64,000 nt of DNA from Archilochus colubris (GCA_023079485.1 CM041084.1:14846609-14910608), one strand, 5' to 3'. Shown: positions 1-14,757, numbered from the stretch's first letter. Program-made: numbers and translations. Notes: generated by a model from the sequence alone, not told the origin.

Positions 1-191
1 AACTGTTACCCAGGATGAATGTGTAGTTCTACACTTCTGTCTGCAAGGACAACTGCCTTTTTAAGACATAAAATTCCTGCAGCAGCTACGGGAGACACTG
101 TTCTCATCATGATACTGTTAAATCCCATGACTGCAAAAAGACAGTTAAAAGTACTACTTTTGAAGAGGATAAATGGAAAAAGCTAAATGCT

Positions 192-342
192 TAGAGATAC
201 CTACCTACCTTAGAGGTAGGTTACTTAAATCAAGAAGAAACCCAGGTAGATGAAAACAACAAGCTTTACATCTATAATCCCATAATAAATCACTTCCCCC
301 TTCCTGCCCGTGCCCCCCTTTCTTTCCTCACCCTCCCCCCCC
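192..342 (+). repeat. Direct duplication, copy A
   Basis: The block starting TAGAGATACCTACCTACC recurs at 1345 in the same orientation, about 1.15 kb away. It shares roughly nine in ten bases over about 127 bp, and both copies end in a C-rich run. Each copy contains a short hairpin, CCTACC-TTAGA-GGTAGG or close to it. It may be a local segmental duplication or two copies of an unrecognised short repeat. Confidence 0.85.
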
Positions 343-469
343 ATGTATGAACATCCTCCCAAACAGAGTGTACATTTAGCTTTTCCCCATAAATTTAGAC
401 ATTTGGGCATCAGCTACCAAAAAATACATCAACTTGAGGATGCTCTTGTGGGTATGGTGGTTTTTTCTG

Positions 470-537
470 GGTTGACAGTTGGACTCTGTGGTCTTAGATG
501 TCTTCTCCAATCATGACAATTCTGTGATTCTATGATT
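470..537 (+). mobile_element. CR1 LINE 3' tail fragment
   Basis: The sequence follows the CR1 3' end order: GTTGGACTC-like, then a diverged gatctta-gaggtcttttccaacc core, then TTCTGTGATTCTATGATT. It is short and degenerate, as usual for 5'-truncated CR1 copies in birds, and lies in plus orientation. Confidence 0.75.
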
Positions 538-1344
538 TAACTGTGGTGTAAATACACCCCTCTCTGCCAGCAAGGGTCTAGGATCATTATAAACAAAAGA
601 ATTTCAGTAAAAGGTGCTGCTATTAATGCCTTCCCTGTAGGAAGTATGATCCAGCCTAATGGGAGGCAGCATTAGTCTTGCTGGGAGGTTTTTTCCTCAA
701 CAGAATCCCTGCAATAGAGTGATAGTCCTGTCAGTATTGCTTAAAGTCAGGCCCTTCCTCACTTCAAACTTTCCTTAAGGAAAGCCACAAGATCTAGGGA
801 CAAAATAATTTAACTTTCACAGGGGAGCTACTTTCCCAAAACACAAAGATCCTCTAAATATATTAAGACACAGACTACTGTGATTAGTTCAGCAACCTTT
901 TTGCTCTCCCAGAACAGGGGACACAGCTTATTTGTCTTGCTTCCCAACTCCACTCCCATCTGAGATGAATAATCACTTACATCCTCTTTCTACCTCTTCA
1001 GTTAATAAGACTACCCCTTATACTGGAGAAAATACTTCTTTGGCTGCTTTTCACATAAAAGTTCAAAAGTAGGCTCCCAAGCACAACTGCAAGCTCAGTG
1101 ACCAGAAGACCAGCTGGTAGAAATACAGAAATACCATGGATTAGTTTCAAACCTTCATGTATTGAAGTACCTTAGGATGGTACTTGAAAGCTTGACAAAC
1201 ACAAACTATTACAGCTTGAAAAACTTATATAAGGTATTTTTTGTAACTATCTGAACACCACCACTGCCTAGCTTCCTTGACCTTTCCATGTACTAAAAGC
1301 TTCATAGCTGACAGACTTAATAGCACAAGTATCTAATTCATTAT

Positions 1345-1480
1345 TAGAGATACCTACCTACCTTAGAGATAGGTTACCTAAATCAAGAAGAAACCCAAGT
1401 AGATGAAAAGCAACAAACTTTACATCTATGAGCCCATAATAAATCACTTCCTCCTTCTTGCCCTTGCCCCCTCCCCCCCC
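1345..1480 (+). repeat. Direct duplication, copy B
   Basis: This is the second copy of the 192-342 block, with scattered substitutions (for example GAGATAGG for GAGGTAGG) and a one-base insertion in an A/G run. It lacks about 15 bp of the pyrimidine-rich end seen in copy A. The surrounding sequences differ, so the similarity does not extend beyond the block. Confidence 0.85.
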
Positions 1481-4400
1481 AATTCAGCAGTATTATTTCA
1501 ATAATTTGTCTGCTTGGGTATGCTGTCATTATTTGTCATCCTGCACAGTGTGACAAGAGGTTATTAATGCAAACACATAAAAAAGGCTCATACCTTTCTG
1601 TATGTGCCTATTTTGATACTACTTAAGTCAGAGCATTTTCTGTATGTGGTGTCTCCATGAAGGTCTTGATTTAAAATCCTGACAGGCATTATTTAGATAT
1701 ATTAATACCACAGAAGCCTTAAATATACTGACAAAAGCTGTCTTTCAGATTTACTTTGTTCAGGAAATACTGTAACATACACTAACAAATTATTGTTTTG
1801 CTAATATAAACTGAATTTAATTCAGATGCGTCTGCAGTTGTTAATAACACCATTTCTAGATAAAATCCCAGTGTACACTTGTTCTCCATCAGCAGTATTA
1901 CTCCGATTTACACAATACTTCACAAAACATCTGCAAAACTCACTCCAGCTCAGTATTTAGTCAAATAATGAACGTTAATTGTTTCGACTTCTCTTTTGAA
2001 ACTGCATTCATGGAGTTTGTTGATGGATGTTCTGATAATTTGTGCCCTTTGTTACATCTGGCATCTCTAGATATGTCACAGAGGGATTTGATACTAATAA
2101 AAATTATAATTCTTATTTTGTGTTTCATTTGGTAAAAAGCTTGGTTCAAGAATTTAACAATTTTTTAGGTAAACAAAACTAAAAAGAGTCTTGGCAAAAA
2201 GCTAAAAATAATTATAATTTTCAAAATCATTTTGCTTGAGGGATTGCTCTCCACAACTCCAGTCTATGACAACCCTTACATAAACTAAGTTTAATTTCCC
2301 CATCACTTTTTGGCAGCTCGAGTTGAACTTAACAGTACATTTACTGTATGCAGTTAGCACTTTCTCTACAGCTTGGGATGATTTTACCATCTCTTGCATA
2401 TGCTCCCTTTAGTAGACTGAAGTTGTAACATGTACTACAACTTCTCTGAACTTTCAACAAGGATACACATCCACTGAAAGGCAATCAGGTTAGCCCAGAA
2501 AACTCAGTTCACCAAAACCAAGTTTTAACGTCTGATCCTGTGTTTATCTGAAAGAAACCTGAAGTCAGAAGAGGCATCAGGAGCTAAATTCTACTAAGAA
2601 GTTTCTAACAATTTCAGTCTCATGATGGAAAGTCATTTGGTCCACACTAGTGCTAAAAATGGCAATCCTAATGTTTGTTCTCATTACAACTCCTGGAACA
2701 AGCAGTGAGCAAAGCAGTGAGCTACTTATGTGGATAGTAATTGAAGTGCAAGTGGGGACTAACAATAAGTGAAGCACCTTTGGAGCAAGACTTGGAAGAG
2801 GTGTCGATATAATTCTGAAGGAAATCATTAAATTTCACCTTAAATAGATACACTAGACTTCCTCAATCATCTACTGCAAGAAGCTGGTGACTACTTTTGC
2901 TTACCAACAAAACAAACAGGTGATTCCACATAAACCTACATAGTACTTTTAAAGATTATGTAACAGTGGCAGTTAAAAGAAGCAAGTAATATCCTAAACA
3001 CTAGTCAGGTATGTTCTTGATAAGTACAGAAAGGAGATTATCACTATTGTGCAGAATTTTTCCAAGTAACCTAATGCCTGACAGGTATCTCCTTTAAGGC
3101 CTTGGATGTTGCTGACAACACTCACGGGTTGCAAATTAACTAAAGGACTCAAAACAGCTCAAGCCCAAACATACACTCTTTGCTCTTCATTCACCAAGCA
3201 ACCTTAAAAGTAGTATCTACCATTTTGCTGGAAAATTATTAATTCAGAAAAGGAAGAGACCAGAGGTAGAAAGCACCAAAACCTGAACACAGCTACTTTG
3301 AATGTGGTGACAGCACAGAAGCCAAAGACGTTAGGGAAAAATGAAGATGAGATTTATTTTTCCTCCACAGGGTGGATATATTCTTCTTCACTGCTGTTCT
3401 TTCAGGATAGCAAGTGTGTAATTTATGAGGAAACAGTGAGAGTTTATTACCAAACCTCCAAATGCTTCAAACTACACACTTCAACCAAGGTTAAAAGCAG
3501 TCACCTCTTTCACTTTGTCAGCAAGTTCTTAACCCATACCTGTACACTAGCAGAGAAAGAAAAAACAAAAAGACTACTAACAGAAATAGCAGAAACAGTA
3601 GTGAAATTCAGTGTGGAAATACTGAAGTGATTAGCTAGAAAAAGACTTTCTTAGTCTTTTTCTTAGACTTTTTCTTAAAAAAAGTTGCACTCAGCTTCTG
3701 CGCCCTGTGAAGTTTCTTGAAGAGTATAATGAGTCAGGAATTAATTTCTTTGACCAGGTAGATAAAAGTTATTAAAGACAGGTTGGTTATTATTACTTTA
3801 AAAGAACACTTATCCTTTAATACAACACTTATCCTTCAATATCCTGAGGCAGTATTATGTAAGAAAAAAACCACCTGTCTTTAAGTCCTCCTTATGATTT
3901 GGCCATGCATTACACATTTAATGGTTTCAGAAAAGTCTGGCCCTGGTATGCTTCATCCTTTAACTAACAGTTCAGTTTTCATAGTTCAATATTAAGTAAG
4001 CCATGAATTACTCTTTTTCAACATCAAAACCACAACTTTCTTCTTTCAACCTGAGAACAAAGGTAACTTAATTGAGTATTTTCTGACACATAGCCATTTC
4101 TTTCATCTATTCTTGCTCCAGATGCAAGGGCTGCTCTGCTTAATGCACTTGAAAAAAGCCACTGTAAACTTAAACTCAGGTTTAAGTAAGCTACTGAAAT
4201 GTAAATTACAGTGTGAATAGTTGTCTAGCTGAACTGAGACAGGCTTCTAACCCCAGTCAGCTTGAATGACCACAGATAGCTCAGAGCAACACAGAGATTA
4301 AAGCACTCCCATTCCTTCCTAAACACACATACACAAACAAAAATGTTCACATACAACCTCATCACTTGCAGGTCCATGCATTAAGACAGGTAACATAAAT

Positions 4401-4968
4401 TCCTCTCATGCTACAATTACTCAGTCCCTTAAGCACCCCAAGGACACATTAGTATGTGAGGACCACCACCAAAACTCCAGGAAAAAACCTAAGTATCATT
4501 TTCGTCTGCCATCAGAGACTGAGATCTTCAGCACACCTGGAACAGGCTGAAAGCTGCTTCAACAAGTATTGAAATGCTGTATGTTCTACAGATCTTACAT
4601 CTTGTTCAATAGTGATAAACAATATAAACAAAGAGATACACAGTGTATTTAAATTATTTACTGAAAATATCTGTCTAATCCAAAGAGTTAAAACACACTA
4701 CATGAACAGTTCATCTGATTGCTTAAGATGTTTTTCACCTTCCACAGCCATGCAGAAGTTCTGGACAGAGTGGAGTCTGTCCCCCTGTGCCCCTTTAATT
4801 CCACAGGAAAGCCCATTCAACATAGATACACTGCACAGAGAATTCCCATTCTGCAAACATATCCATGCAGTTTGTGTGCAAATGCTACCTCATCTTGTAT
4901 GGAAAACAGATAAAAGACAAAACTCTGGTCTTGTTCCTAAAACCTACTGATTCAGGAACCCAAGTTCC

Positions 4969-5007
4969 TGAAAAGAAAAATTGAAAAGAAAAAGTGAAAA
5001 GAAAAAT
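4969..5007 (+). repeat. Three tandem 13-bp units
   Basis: The unit TGAAAAGAAAAA(T/G) occurs three times head to tail with one base difference. It is a purine-rich minisatellite-like tract. Confidence 0.9.
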
Positions 5008-8000
5008 TACTGGTAGGTTAAATATTGTAACTAGTACATGAAAAGGTGCAGATAAAATTCTATGTAACTCATATTGAAATGCAGACCTAGTGGTTAAATA
5101 TAGATATTTTTAGATTCAGAAGAAAATATCACCTTTCTTCTGATGAGAAATAGAAAATCATGTAGAAACAAGCAAACAAAAATCCTACACGGAAACTTAA
5201 CTCCAGTTGTCTGAAGATGCTGGTCTCTGTCCACCAGATAGAAGTTCCTAAGCTAAATTTCTTCCTCCAATGAGTTCATTTAGATTAATTCCATGAGATG
5301 AGGATGTAGTTAACATGCAAAAAGACAAAAGTTTAATTGTTTCCGGATTCCCTATTCATGACCTCCTGTGAAACTTTAAACAAGGCCATTTCTTCAGGAA
5401 ATGGTGCAACCCAACATGTGCAAAAGTGATTCTGGACACATCCTACCCCATTGCTGTTCCAAAGTAAAAAGCTTTCAGAAAGGAGTGAGTAATCAATGAT
5501 CCCACTAAAGGTTTCTAACAGAAAATGGATACATCAATGACAGTCAAAAAAGCCTATCAAATAGCTTCTCAAATTTCATTTTTATATAAAAGTCAGAAAT
5601 ACTCTGAGACTTTACAAACTTCCCTGTACTTATCTATTGAAGTCAGAGAACACTCCACTTTTCCCAAGTCTGTGTCATGGTTTCTAGATCTTAAATGATA
5701 GAAAAATATACTAAAAACTGCAAACAAGTCTCAACTTCCACAACGTGTGACACTATCTTAAATTTCCCTCCTTAGCCTGAAAACATTAATCTTCTGAGTT
5801 TAAAGCACAGAGAGGGCAAGGAAAAAATAGTGTTAAATGGCTTCCTACTATTCTCTTGGGGTAATCCAAATAGCAGGCTGACATCACAGAAATTATCTCC
5901 TTGTAATGAAATTCAGAGAGTCTCACAATTAGTTTCCTCCTGTGCCTCTTGCTTCCAAACTCTTAAGATACTTTGCATGGCTTTGTTCACAGTGATAACA
6001 AAAAAGTCATTACTCCTTAGCATACATGGAGAACCATGCTCTTCCGGAGTCTGAACCTCTAGGCTTCTGTAAAGCAGACAAGAGTTTTAAGATGCAAGAT
6101 GAGGCCTTGCACCATTCCCTTGGAGAGAACAAAGGCTTCAACGTGAAGTCTATCACAAGCCTAACAGAAGGATTACAGTAGTGAAGACTCACAAGGAGTA
6201 CAAATACCCCATATACTTAATTTTCCCATCATGATTTGTTTGCTATACAAGGATCCTCAGTGCAATAGAAAATATAAAAGGCCTTTGTGCAGAGGGCAAG
6301 TGTAGCTGAAACAGTGCCAAAAAGACTGACGTGCTTTTTACTCCATCTGCCTGCTAAAAGACCACAGGAGCAATCAGCCAGCTGTCTCTACTGTTGATCT
6401 CTAATATACAGAAGTTCCTGAAAGACACAGAAAAGTCAGCAAACCCCTGACCACACGGAAAACCACAGCAAAGAAAATGTAATGCTGTTCTGCAGGAGAG
6501 ACTTGAAGACACAGGAATCAACCAGGAAGACTGCAAGAAACTCAAGCAACTATTTTTTGCTTGTTTAGTGAGGTTGAGAGGGATCTTTACATCATGTTAT
6601 ACAGCAGCATGTACATGTTACAGTAATGGTCACAGCAATAATTCAGTGTTTGCCTAGTAGTGGCAGCATTCTTACAATCAATGAGATTTAGCATAACTCA
6701 AGCATGACATTAAGAAAATGATACATGGAAGCAGGTGTTTTAAAAAGCAGTCATCTCATGGGTAAATGCTGCCGCTTTACCAGCAACCTCCAAAACAAAA
6801 AACATTAGATAGAGTGGGGAGATGCCCACAACAAAAACAGTACTGCCACCTTTTCATTTGCAATACAATGGGGCATTAAATAGAACAAAGCCTAAACAGA
6901 CACAAACTTCACAGAAATCTTAGAAACATATATAGTTCTGCCTCTACAAAACCATATTAATCCACACTGTTTTCATCTGCGTAAGTGAAAGATACACTTA
7001 GCCACTGGAGGGCTCTTAAATCATTATTACTTTTTCAGATTAGGGAAGCACAAACTGTGACCCTTCAGCATTTACTTAATGCTATTATTATACTTCCATC
7101 TCAAACTTACATACCTGCTTTGCTTTAAAATTAGTTTCATTCCCTACCACATAAAAAATTCATAGTTGTATGTCACAGAATCATGGTTAACATGTTTTTT
7201 TATTACGATAGGAGCAGAAAAGTAATCCAGGGTGCTGAATACTAATGAAGCTGGAATTATGTCTAAGGGCTTAGGAAAAACAAATAGCTGTACTTTTTCT
7301 GAACTTACATTCAGCTCTTGACAGAACAACATTTAAAAAGGAACACCAGTATAACCCAGTCTGTTCTCTTCATTGCCTCAGGTTCCTTATTTTTCAGCTG
7401 TAGGGGCTTCAGAGTCTTTCTTCACCACCCTGGTCCTAGAAATCAGATTTCTTCTTGCCAGCATGTGCCACAACTGCATGTTTCAACACATAAGGTGGTG
7501 CAAGGTTGCCCACTATCCTAGTGATTAGAACCCACTCTCCAATATTTAACATACACAGACAGCTTAGGAAAGCTTCACAAGAAGCTCTGTTCTCAATTAT
7601 ATGTTCTAAACGGGCATTGAAACAGGGGAAAGAAGACTTCAGACAACCTTGATGTTGATTCTAAAAGTAATTTTCAGGCGTTCATTGGGTAAAAGATTGC
7701 CCAAAAGAATGACAGTTTAGATAAATAAATACATAAAAAAATAAGGATAAAGAAAGATTTTAGATAAAGAAGTGCTCCTGAAATGTTATGCATGACTTGT
7801 AAACCTGATCAGTATAAGAAATAAAAATCCAACATAAAAGTTAAAGTCAAACATTAAAAAAAATTTAAAAAACAGAAAACCATCAACTGCAATTTCAAGT
7901 TATATTTCAAGTAATACTTTATTTACTTTTTATTACTAATTAAGCTTCCTTATACCACTAGATGTGATGAAAACCTTCTCTCATCTAAGGAACAGTACAG

Positions 8001-8417
8001 CCCAGCTATCTATGGTATTCCATAGTTTTATTCTCATTTTTTAAAGTTTTCTGCTTAAGGCATGGAGTTTTTTTTAAGGGGAGACACATATTCAGGATCC
8101 ACTTAGCAAACAATTTAAAAATTTATAATAACCTTCAGAAGACTTAACTTCCATAGGTGAGTTATTCAACAGTTAAAGAGATATTTTAAAATCATGTTTA
8201 AATGAGTCAAAGTGGAACTTATTCAGATTCACAACTTTGGAACAAATATAGGTAACTAAACCCCTTTCCTAAAAGTCATGTCAGTAATGCAGCAGTATAG
8301 ACAGTCTATATAATACTGAGTGTTTATAGTTTAAACCTCCTAATTTTAGAGTATGAATGACAACTTTATTTGGACACAAATTCCAAAGCAGAACTGTATT
8401 TGGTTCTGCCCTGAGAC

Positions 8418-8490
8418 TCAGAATCATAGAACGATTTGGTTTGGAAGGGGCCTTTAAAGGTCAAACTTCCACATGTGCTGCTACTGCCAG
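8418..8490 (-). mobile_element. CR1 LINE 3' end fragment, minus orientation
   Basis: The plus strand reads AGAATCATAGAACGATTTGG followed by TTGGAAGGGGCCTTTAAAGGTCA. This is the reverse complement of a CR1 3' end: tail octamers next to the TGACCTTTAAAGG...CCTTCCAA core. The element is truncated after about 70 bp. Confidence 0.8.
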
Positions 8491-8672
8491 CCCTCCCATG
8501 GTAGAATAAAATAAAGTATTTTATTGTGACTGGCTGTAACTGAGAAAAAGGATGAATAAAATAAGCAAGACAAGTAGAGGGTGTTGGTTCCATACTTCTG
8601 ATGCAGAGGAATTTTTTTTTTTTAGGTGGATTGAAATCTAACAGAAGAAGTTTAGTTCTTGAAGTGTTGAGT

Positions 8673-8756
8673 TGTTTTTTGTTTGGGTTTTTGGTTTTGG
8701 TTTCTTTTTTTTGGGGGGGGGGTGGTGGTGTCTCTGTGTGTGTGTGTGTATGTGTT
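8673..8756 (+). repeat. G/T-rich tract with G(10) run and (TG)n
   Basis: The tract combines T runs, a run of about ten G, GGTGGTGGTG and a (TG)n microsatellite. The open frame across it is compositional. Confidence 0.9.
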
Positions 8757-11700
8757 CAAAGTCAAAACTCACAAGTTGCTTACAGTAAGCATGGAGTGTT
8801 AATTGGTTTTAAACAGGTCATAAAAGAGTCATAGTTCACATAAAAAGTAACTTAACCATTCACTAAAATCCTATTCAATAGGCAATGAAGCTAAACAAAC
8901 TGCTTCTTCCAGAGGTCTAGCAAAGACAAGTTCCAAACGCTACTGAAGTGAAAATGTACACATTGACCTTTGTTAGCAAAACACATCCAACATGGAACTC
9001 ACAGCCAAACTGATTTCCCTTCTTTGGCTGTCCCCCCCTCTTCCCCAGCAAACAGAGCATTAAAAAAATCACTGTCAGAAAACTTAAGTGAATTTTACCA
9101 CAAGTTGCCCAACCATGAAATGTATTTTCAGGAGGAGAAAGAAGCCATCATTAACAGGTAACATTTACAAGAAGTTACGGCAAATCTATGGGTATTAAGC
9201 CCCTCTTAGATCCATAAAAGTCATGTAACACCTACCACCCCTAAAAAAAGGGAAGCAAATGGATGGAAGATGAAAGGATTAGAGTACAGAAGACATAGAG
9301 AGAGACTCTGTTGAACATAATAGCTAGTTCTTAGATTTTTGAATCATATAAATCCAGTTGCTTTCATATATCTGCTAGCTCTGTTAAGTCTTAAATTTGT
9401 CTGCTTGCTGAAAATCTCATATTAATATTTTATTCTGTTACATAACGCTTCCTCCACACAAAGCTGTTCCAGAACCTTACACCTTTATGTAACAGAGAGC
9501 TTAAAATCTGTCTCCACAACCTTCTCCCACATTTCACATTAAATTACAGTGAAAGCAATGCAACCCATCCCTTATTCCCAAGGACAGAGCCTGCCATATC
9601 TCCTTTCGTGCATGTTCCTTGTGCACCCCTCCCACTGAACCCCACTTCCCTAGAATGGGTGCAGCAGCTCTGAAACACAACCCAAGGCCACTCCTGGCTG
9701 AATCTATCCCAAACACTGGGAAACAATCCTAGTTTTCTTCTTCTCCCACAGTATGATAGAGAAGGAGACAAACAGTTGAGAAGGCCCACTGTGGATGGTA
9801 GGAAATGGATTTAAAGCAAATCAATAGAAACACCTTCAGCACAGGTCAGTGAAAGGGAAATGGTTGTAAAATGCACACAACAAATGTTTCTGAGACCATG
9901 GCACCTTCTTCAAGTGCTTTTCTGGTCACATCCTAATAAAGTCATCTGCTTTACTGCTCTTTGATTAGCACAGTGCCAAACAACGCTGTGAGAGGAACAC
10001 AGAAACTTCACTAGAACCTATAGTCTCCTCACAAGGCCATTTACTGACAGTTAATACATAGTTTCCTTTAGGAATTTTATGTTGCCATAATGACTGAGAT
10101 AATTTCTTCAACCCATCATGGAGGCAGGAGGTGTTTACAAGACACTGAAGAGCATGAACATGCTTGGCTTAAAATTCATCTTACTACTAGCTGACAACAA
10201 ATTACAGTATTTAAATGCAATGAGGTTTACGAGGGGAAAAATACAAAAACAAGTTGGGCCAAGAAGCAGGAAACATCTTACTCCAAAGTGTTCAATTCTT
10301 GCTGAGGGTTTTTCTTCCATATTCAGGCTTCATAGTGTATGTTCAAATATGTTGTAAGTCCCCACATTTGCATAGGGACGTTTTTGCTATTCCCACAGAA
10401 AAGCGCCACAATAACCACCTGTACTTAAAAGTATGGTTTCTGATACTTCTTCCTGTTTCTCTTAAGCTCCTTCTAAAAGACAACTTAGAACTTACTTTTT
10501 TGAATTAAAGCACAGCCTTAAGTCACATCAGCTCTCCAGTCAGGAGGCTGGTTCCCAGGAGCCTAAGGCTTCAGGCCTGGGACACCTCAACTCCACAGAC
10601 CCACAGACCCCCTTGTATTAGCTACATCTGCCAGCTGCTCTTCTCTTTTTATATATAAAATAATCTTTAAACAACATATGGCCTTGACTATGCGTGTAAG
10701 TTCTGGCAGGTTCAGCCTAAAAGGGTTACAGGCCATTTGTCAAGCTATATCACATTTCCTCCACACCCTTCCTCTAGTGAGTAACCCAATGCCGCTCACA
10801 GCCAGAGCCAGACGCAGGAGCGCGGCCATGACCGAGGGAAGGATATTTATTATATGAACCAAGCAAAATATGCTGGTGCACATGTAGTGAATCACTGCTA
10901 TGAAAATAAAGGGCATGACACAGCAAATTTAAATTGATGAGAAATTAATGGTTAATCAGGCTTGATGAGAAAAGCCTGGCTCTCCAAAATCACAGTTTTT
11001 ATTGGGGTACAGCCCTCAGTTCTTGCATTTGGCCAGTGGGTTAGACAGCTGCTGGAACCACCATATGCTAGCACAAAAGGGAGGTTGTGCTACATCATCC
11101 TTCAGACTCACAAGGCAAGGTCTACGTGCTCAAGAATACTGTTTCACTCTGTGAAGCACAAGATTTGTAATATAAAGACTTTGCAAGAATAATTGAACCA
11201 GCCAAGTGATGACCCACACAGTCTGCTAAAGAACAGTTCTAATAACATTTACTGGCTTATCTTAGTATCTCCAAATACATTACAGGAAAAATCAGAGTTT
11301 TGTCACTACATACTCCTATGTGATTTAGGGAACTTTCACTATTATGTGATGTATCAGTCACAAATCACACTTCTTACCATCAACACTGAAACCACTGTAA
11401 GCAGGACGACTGTTCAGTACACTAGTATATTGGCTTTGGTGTCTTATTTTCTTTGTGGTACAGTAGTGATCTAGGGAAAAGTATCAATGGAGGTATCAAC
11501 TTCATTGCCTCCATCCACAGCTTCATAGACACATTTTCTGTACTTCATAATTAAATCCATCTACTGAGCCAAACTTTCCACCCTCTAAATAGTTCATTTA
11601 AATTGCATTAATCCCATATAAAAGCAGAAATAGCTTTCCTTATTCAAAAGGAACACAACAAATATTTATATTAATAGAACAGGGATGACAATCATGAGAT

Positions 11701-13086
11701 CACACCAAAAGGTTTGGCAAGAGAATAATTGTCTTTCACATAGGTCAGTGAACAGGTACTTTACAATAAATAATTCAGTATCAATATAAGGACTTCTTCC
11801 ACAACTAGACCAGGCACCTTTGACAAAAACCAATAAATTACTTCTTAGTATATTTAATTATGGTTAAGGAAAGCCTGTGGATGCTGCTATGCTGTGGAAA
11901 AGCTAGTGAGTTTCAGAGCTTGAAAGGCACTGTTGCTGTATTGCAACAGTACAGGAATAAGGAAATCCATCTTGTTTACTTAATGCCTCTGGATTTTATC
12001 TTTCCTAGATGCCCTACAGGAACTTTGACCAAATCTTAGTTCATCATAACAGTTAGGCACTACACACTTCAAGAATACGCTATGTAACTCTGCTTAGATA
12101 TTTACACAAGTAAATATGAAATAACTTGTTTCATAATGAAAATTGTGATTACATGGCTGTGTTTCTAAGTTTTTTGTCCAAAAACACTGGTGATCTAATC
12201 TCTAAGAAACAGCAAAAATCCTCCGTTTTGAAAGCCTTCAGAACACACACCTGTTAAAGGAACATACAGCATATGGCAATATACATGCTATAAATGAGAC
12301 ATATCAGCATGCAGCAATAGATTCTGGATTTACAGCCTATTCTACCAACCCCATCCTTATTTTTCTTTCAAGTGACTACATAACACTACTTGGACAATGA
12401 GAAGGTACCACACTTTCTATTTTCCTGATCTTGGTGATAGTTCTAAGATGCCCTAAAAGCAGGCAGTCCTCCTGTGACACAAGACCAAGCAATTACCTGT
12501 AGAAAATGCCCTCACCTTTGGACATATGACTCCATGAATTGCTTACCTTATTTCTAATGGAAAGATTTGAGCTTAAATAACAGATGCAAATTACAATACT
12601 TGGCTTCTGAAGATAGTTCTGTGCAGAAAGTTGGTCACAAATTGTTAAGTATGTCATTAAAAGCATTTAGAACATAGTAGGAGAACCACAGGAATGCCCA
12701 CTCAAGATAAGGCTAAGTACCACTCCTATATCTCAAGGAGTTCAACAGCTAAAGCCGACGTAACTTCACTTCCCTGCAGACTTCCCCCCACCATTCATAA
12801 AAGTGGAGTAAACGGGGAGAAAAGCAGTTAATGTCTAATAGGTCACCCACTTCTAGATTAGCATTATCTGGAAAATAAAATCCTTAGGCACTTTTGTGTA
12901 AGGGGAAGAGGCACCTACATAAAGTAGATCTACATACTACAGAAGTGCCAAAACTTAAGATCAACTTCTTAAGGCTGCAATTAGCACTGCAGTAGTACTC
13001 CTATGAAGACTACTGATGGCATAGTACCAGAGAAGACAATTACTGATTTTCCCTGCCTCACTCCATGGGTAAACTGAAACAATGTA

Positions 13087-13120
13087 CTTATATAGTGCAA
13101 TAACTTATATAGTGCAATAA
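13087..13120 (+). repeat. Two tandem 17-bp units
   Basis: CTTATATAGTGCAATAA occurs twice in immediate succession without mismatch. Confidence 0.92.
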
Positions 13121-14724
13121 GGAGTATCACAACATTTTAAAAAGTTTGGCTATTTTAAATATGATTTATTAGCAAGATGCAGTACAATCCCCCAAAAGCT
13201 CCTAACTCAAGGTAACAGCTTTCATGTTTGGACCACTGAAAGTACAGCAACAAATTTGTGTTCTCCAGTTCAAAACACAAGCTTAGGTTTTCATTTATAG
13301 CTCACTGCCTTTGATAATGGTGAAAGCCTTTAATAGTGCCTTTTACCATATCTGATATATTTCATTGGCTCTGCTATCTAATAATAGCATGTGGCAACCT
13401 TGAATTAGAAATAGCAAAACTCATACCAGTGACATTTCTTTCTAAATGTGAATACCTAGATTCTGAAACCCAGAGTTACTGAACTGGAGTCACAACTGCT
13501 TCTTCCCACCAGCCAATGCCACATGTTTTGCCTGGAAGTGAGACTATCAGACATTTCGCATTAGTTTGCTTCATCATTGTTTTCATACACTCCAATCAGG
13601 TCTTCAATTGCATTTTTGTGTTTGTTTGAACTCAGAAGCTACAGGAACACTTTTTATGGGACTCCCCTGAAGCTCCTGCACATTGCAGCCCTGGTGCAAA
13701 AACTGCGTTTGTTCCATGCTTCTCACACTGGTTACACAGGGGCTGAATCTATGGTACTGCTAACAGTTTTAGGGTTAGAAATTCCTGTCTGAATAGAACT
13801 TTTCTTCTTTTTTTCCTCTCCCTCTATATTCATTACCTTTCCAAACTATGCCTAAGAGTTGCTTTGTCTGCTTTTCACCCTGAACAACTGTTACAGTTCA
13901 GGGTATCGAACACATTTTTAAGCATTTAAAAGAAAAGCCTTATGGGTCCTTTTCAGAATTTGCTCATCAGGAAATGCTTCAGACCTACCCAAAACTGGTT
14001 ATATTCATTTAAAACTGCTTTACTTGATTAATCAGCTCTACTAAAGTAACTGCAGATCATACAGATTTTAAATGGTCCCTTATCATGTAACTACTGCTTT
14101 GGTGGTTCAAAACATCCACTGGAAAATAGTATCCACCTGTCCAGACTCCAGTAGACACCACAGCAGGGGCCCTTCTGCACCAACATTGATTGATATACCT
14201 AAAAGGAAATCACTGACAGATACGATAATGTCATTAGTAATTAACCCAGTCACAGGACAAGAGATGCCTATCAGTTATCAAGACTGTTACTTAATATTTT
14301 ATCTTGATTCTACAGCAGCAGGAACTTTCTGCTGTTACTTGGCAGAAAGGAAACTACAAAAATACCGAAGTTGTGAGCAACAGGTTTGTGTTTTACTTTA
14401 AAAACAACATACATTTTCCTGACCTGTTCAAAGTACTGAAAGGTACTTAACTAGTTCAAAGAAACTCCCTGTTCCTACCCTGTCACACAGAAATACAATC
14501 TAATTCTACATGATCATTACAGGACTGTTACCAGTCATTTAGTAATCTTACTGAAAATGTTACATAGCTAACTCCTGAGCACCATGCTAAACCAAAATCA
14601 AGGCTAGATTTCATATAGTGTCTTTGGTATATTCATCACATTTAGCATTCTATACAGCTCTTCTACACTTGCATAGCTGGCAGAAGTTTTTTCATTACCT
14701 AAACAGAAACCTGTGAAAGAGTGT

Positions 14725-14727
<3 letters not shown>

Positions 14728-14757
<30 letters not shown>

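Noticed and set aside
3298..3630. 110-codon plus-strand open frame
   Set aside because: No family recognised, on the strand opposite to ZEB1, and a length that chance easily explains in AT-rich DNA.
7160..7185. CACAGAATCATGG resembling a reversed CR1 tail
   Set aside because: Only one octamer-like match, without the adjoining CR1 core.
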